Source: Haloplanus ruber
GTDB taxonomy: Archaea > Halobacteriota > Halobacteria > Halobacteriales > Haloferacaceae
Direction: 5' to 3'
NCBI RefSeq assembly: GCF_024494725.1
Contig: NZ_JANHDK010000007.1
Coordinates: forward strand, 24,113-88,112
Length of the DNA: 64,000 nt
Both the position numbers and the translations under genes were made by a program. Of the stretch, positions 61,167 to 64,000 are shown piece by piece. The notes under the pieces were generated by a model. The model saw only the letters and a program-made list of their open reading frames with translations. It searched no databases and was not told where the DNA came from. The number at the start of each line of letters is the position of its first letter. Position 1 is the stretch's first letter.

Positions 61167-64000
61167 ATGACAGGATCTAAGAAGAAGGCAAAAGCGCTGA
61201 TTTTCTCAGCGCTGATGATCTTCTCTGTCTTGACCGTAGCGACGACACCCGTGGCTGCGCAGCCGCAGGTTAGCGTCTCTGCGCCGTCTGACGCCGGGTC
61301 AGTCGATCAAGGCGGAGAATTCTCGATCCAGTATACAGTCGAAAATACTGGTGACCAGTCGAGTAGTGCACTAATTGAATTTACGGGACTTCCGGACAAC
61401 ACCACCGTTGAGTCATTCAGCGGTGACGTCAGTCAGAACCTTTCGGGATCGAGCCCGCCCGCAGTGATCACGAGCTCGGTCAATAACGGTTCAACGACGA
61501 CGGTCACCGCGACGTTCAGCGTTGGCAGTAACGCCAGCACTGGCAGTCAGTCGGTCGACGTTGATGCGACCATGACTGGCAGTGGTACGACGTCCACTGA
61601 CTCTGCTTCCAGCACGGTTACGGTCAACCAGGCTGGTGGCGGTGGCAGTGGCCCCGGTGGCGTTGACCCCGACGGTGACCTTCGCTCGGCCAACGCAGAT
61701 GGTACGGGCGACTTCAACACCGAAGACGGTGAGGGGTACTTCCTCCCCGATGCAACGGTCTACCAGGGCGAATCCGACGTCTTCGAAAGCGATGACTTCC
61801 AGGGTAGTCTGACGAAATCGGCTGGCGACTCTGAGGGTGTCCCGCTCGATACGCCGGACATCCCGCAGAGCCAGCAGACTGGCCGATACGACGACGGTAG
61901 CGGAAACACCGTCACCGTCCAGACCCCGCGCGTCACGACGCTTGACGTGCTCAACACCAACGGCGAAGACATTGCCGGCGGCTCCGTTGCCGAAGGCGTG
62001 TCCGACTCGAGTGGAGCAGGTCAGCTCACGGTCGTTGGTGCCTGGAACTACGAGAACGCCGAAAACCTCGAACTGACGATCGAGGACGACTCCGGTCTCG
62101 ACGTGACCGGCGACGCCACTGACGACGAAATCAAGACGAGCGCCGATACCGGAACGGACGTTAACGGCCAGTCGATTGCCGTCAACGAGGTTGGCTACGA
62201 TGTCGACCTCTCGGACAGTGGTACCGGCACCTACACTATCGAGCTCGCTGGTACTGACGACCTCGACTTCGGTGAGGCCGCTCAGTCCACGACGCTTACC
62301 GTCACCGGTGACGACGACGCCAACCTCAATTTCGACGCGGACGAAGTCACTCGTGGTGAGGACGCCCGCTTCGAGATTCAGGGTTCCGACGCTGGTGACA
62401 CCCACGCAGTCATCATTGAAGGTGACGAGTTCCGCGACGGTGTTACGGCCGAGAACGCCCAGCGGATCTTCCGCCGCGTTGGTGACACCGACGAGGTCGG
62501 TGTCGTAACTGACGGCGGCGCCAATGCAGTGCCGCGCGGCGATCAGGTTACTAACGACATCGACTACGCGTACGCGACCATCACGATTGACGACGACACC
62601 GGTGTCGGCGTCGGTCAGGTCGAGACGCAGTATCTCGATGACTCGGACGTGGACGTCTACCTGTACGAGCAGGGCTTCGGCGTGCCGTTCGATCAGGATT
62701 CCTCGGCAGCCGACGACGCTGAGGAAGACGATGTCTCCATTAGCGTTGAGGAAGGCGACCTCTCGATTGACTCACCCGGTAGCACCTACGTTGTCGGCAG
62801 CGAAGTCGACATCAATGGGACGGCGTCGCAAGGCATCGACGAAGTTGCCTTCTACGCCCGCCGGAACAACAACTACGAACACGTGCCTATCGACGGTCAG
62901 GACACGATCACTGTCGACGCTGACGACACCTTCGAAGAAGAGGATGTTATCCTCTCGGACGACAGTAGAATCCTGAGCCAGCCTGGGACCTACCGGTTCG
63001 GTGTCATCGACGTTGACGGACTCAACCAGCCGGTTACCCAATCGCTGACCACCTCGCAGTTCAACACGAACACAAGCGCGCAGATGTCTCTGCGTGTCAC
63101 CGACACGGAACTGACCGCGAACATCAAGTCCGTCGGTGGTCAGGTCTCCACGACCGACCAAGTTGTGAACATCACGGGTACTGCGTTCGGTGCCCAGAAC
63201 GTTGACGTGGTCTTCGTCGGTGACCGTGGCGGTTCGTACGTCACGGACATCTCGGTTGACGACGACAACACGTTCGAGGAAGACGAAGTCACCATCGGGA
63301 ACAACATCGAGAACTCGCAGAGTGTAAGCGTGCACATCCTGTTCCCTGGCCGTGACGGTGAATACGGCGACACGAACTCGGATGACATCCGGGACATCAT
63401 TCCGGACGGTAACACTCTGACGGGCGAGCAGGTCCGTTCACGGATCGTGGACGACACGACCGAGGCCGTCGCCAGCGACGACCGCATGGTCACGGCGACG
63501 TTCCGGTACGCGGACGCACAGTCGACGATCCAGACGGTCTACCCCGGTGGCATGGAAGCCTCGGGCGTCAACCCGGTCGGAGTCGACGACACGATGGTCG
63601 TCGAAGGATCGACCAACCTCCGTCCGGACGACAACTCGATCACGACCGAACTGCTGACGACCGAGGGCGACTCGGTCGCGCTGTCGACGACCGACGAGTG
63701 GTCCTACGACGGCACGTGGTCGACCGAGATCGAGCTCGAGGACGTCCAGACGGGGACCTACGACCTCGAGGCCGACGACGGTGAGAACACGGACATCGTC
63801 GAGGTAGAGATCGTCCAGAACGTCCAGACGGCGACGCCGGAACCGACGGAGACGGCGGAACCGACGCCGACTGAGACGGCAACGCCGGAACCGACGGCCA
63901 CGGCGACGCCCGAGCCGACGCCGACCGAAACGATGGAACCGACCGACACGCCGACGCCCACCAGCGGTGGCGGGCCCGGCTTCGGTGCCATCGTCGCGGT
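61167..64000 (+). CDS. csg: Major S-layer glycoprotein (3' end outside window)
   Basis: An open frame from ATG 61167 to the window edge, at least 944 residues. The signal KKAKALIFSALMIFSVLTVA is the surface-glycoprotein type. Residues about 30-145 carry the shared Ig-like module (GDVSQNLSGSSPPA at about 86-99), an unusual N-terminal insertion for this family. From about 170 comes the S-layer core (LPDATVYQGESDVFESDDFQ onward). The end is a Thr/Pro/Glu-rich linker with PEPT repeats, likely O-glycosylated, reaching GGGPGFGAIVA, the start of a PGF-type sorting signal for archaeosortase A. Only the final hydrophobic and basic residues are missing. The protein forms the cell-wall lattice. Confidence 0.92.
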   Translation, partial: MTGSKKKAKALIFSALMIFSVLTVATTPVAAQPQVSVSAPSDAGSVDQGGEFSIQYTVENTGDQSSSALIEFTGLPDNTTVESFSGDVSQNLSGSSPPAVITSSVNNGSTTTVTATFSVGSNASTGSQSVDVDATMTGSGTTSTDSASSTVTVNQAGGGGSGPGGVDPDGDLRSANADGTGDFNTEDGEGYFLPDATVYQGESDVFESDDFQGSLTKSAGDSEGVPLDTPDIPQSQQTGRYDDGSGNTVTVQTPRVTTLDVLNTNGEDIAGGSVAEGVSDSSGAGQLTVVGAWNYENAENLELTIEDDSGLDVTGDATDDEIKTSADTGTDVNGQSIAVNEVGYDVDLSDSGTGTYTIELAGTDDLDFGEAAQSTTLTVTGDDDANLNFDADEVTRGEDARFEIQGSDAGDTHAVIIEGDEFRDGVTAENAQRIFRRVGDTDEVGVVTDGGANAVPRGDQVTNDIDYAYATITIDDDTGVGVGQVETQYLDDSDVDVYLYEQGFGVPFDQDSSAADDAEEDDVSISVEEGDLSIDSPGSTYVVGSEVDINGTASQGIDEVAFYARRNNNYEHVPIDGQDTITVDADDTFEEEDVILSDDSRILSQPGTYRFGVIDVDGLNQPVTQSLTTSQFNTNTSAQMSLRVTDTELTANIKSVGGQVSTTDQVVNITGTAFGAQNVDVVFVGDRGGSYVTDISVDDDNTFEEDEVTIGNNIENSQSVSVHILFPGRDGEYGDTNSDDIRDIIPDGNTLTGEQVRSRIVDDTTEAVASDDRMVTATFRYADAQSTIQTVYPGGMEASGVNPVGVDDTMVVEGSTNLRPDDNSITTELLTTEGDSVALSTTDEWSYDGTWSTEIELEDVQTGTYDLEADDGENTDIVEVEIVQNVQTATPEPTETAEPTPTETATPEPTATATPEPTPTETMEPTDTPTPTSGGGPGFGAIVA

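Noticed and set aside
61491..62405. 304-codon minus-strand frame
   Set aside because: Antisense to the S-layer glycoprotein; Val/Gly-rich shadow.
41474..64000. Search for a cohesin domain to pair with the dockerin-like modules
   Set aside because: No segment with a convincing cohesin pattern was recognised; the Ig-like repeats are too generic to call.
1..64000. tRNA and rRNA genes
   Set aside because: No cloverleaf-like or rRNA-like conserved stretches were noticed by eye; a covariance search would be needed to exclude a tRNA.

Overview
This window comes from a halophilic archaeon (class Halobacteria). The signs are very acidic proteins, an S-layer glycoprotein with the haloarchaeal surface-glycoprotein signal peptide and a Thr/Pro-rich linker leading into a PGF-type C-terminal sorting signal, a bacterio-opsin-activator type HTH regulator, Orc1/Cdc6 with haloarchaeal ORB repeats, and ISH-type insertion sequences. 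The genus cannot be named from sequence alone. No rRNA, tRNA or CRISPR array was seen.

Layout. 0-8 kb: a secreted dockerin-like protein, then accessory genes and debris (AbrB-like regulator, TRAM-domain protein, small zinc ribbons, an HTH/PIN/tyrosine-recombinase operon with a second broken recombinase N-terminus, and a Fic protein). 8.5-17.4 kb: a visibly GC-richer, intact metabolic block with an IclR regulator, an SHMT-like PLP enzyme, an HTH_10 regulator, an ornithine-cyclodeaminase-family enzyme, a DUF3100-type two-gene membrane system, an M20 deacylase, and DgcN plus DgcA homologues. Together these look like a D-glutamate (or related amino acid) uptake and catabolic cluster. 18-24 kb: a decaying zone with an IS5/ISH1-like element, a broken M48-like peptidase, a frameshifted glycosyltransferase and an unknown gene split by a TnpB element. 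24-34 kb: a replication/maintenance module with inverted ORB repeats around an AT-rich stretch, orc1/cdc6, more ORBs, parA plus a partner gene, an AT-rich iteron-like region, and an AddA/AddB-like helicase-nuclease pair. 34-41 kb: IS605 (tnpA+tnpB), a DDE-transposase IS, an IS1341-type tnpB element, and small DNA-binding proteins.

41-64 kb is a cell-surface locus. Four intact genes here or at the window start, plus one very large gene and two broken ones (seven loci in total), end in the same ~50-residue dockerin-like (half EF-hand) module, although their bodies are unrelated (Ig-like repeats, beta-helix/GLUG, PKD/concanavalin-like). The locus ends with two head-to-head S-layer-type genes that are diverged paralogues of one another. 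A second shared module, an Ig-like domain with the signature GD(V/I)xQ(N/D/E)L..(S/A)xPP, occurs in dockerin-like proteins and in both S-layer-type proteins. My main hypothesis is a modular surface-display system built on the dockerin-like tag; no cohesin partner was recognised in the window.

IS200/IS605-family material pervades the window: four full elements with tnpB (one with tnpA, one with a small divergent passenger gene), one tnpB remnant, and at least six solo hairpin mini-elements, several of which mark disrupted genes.
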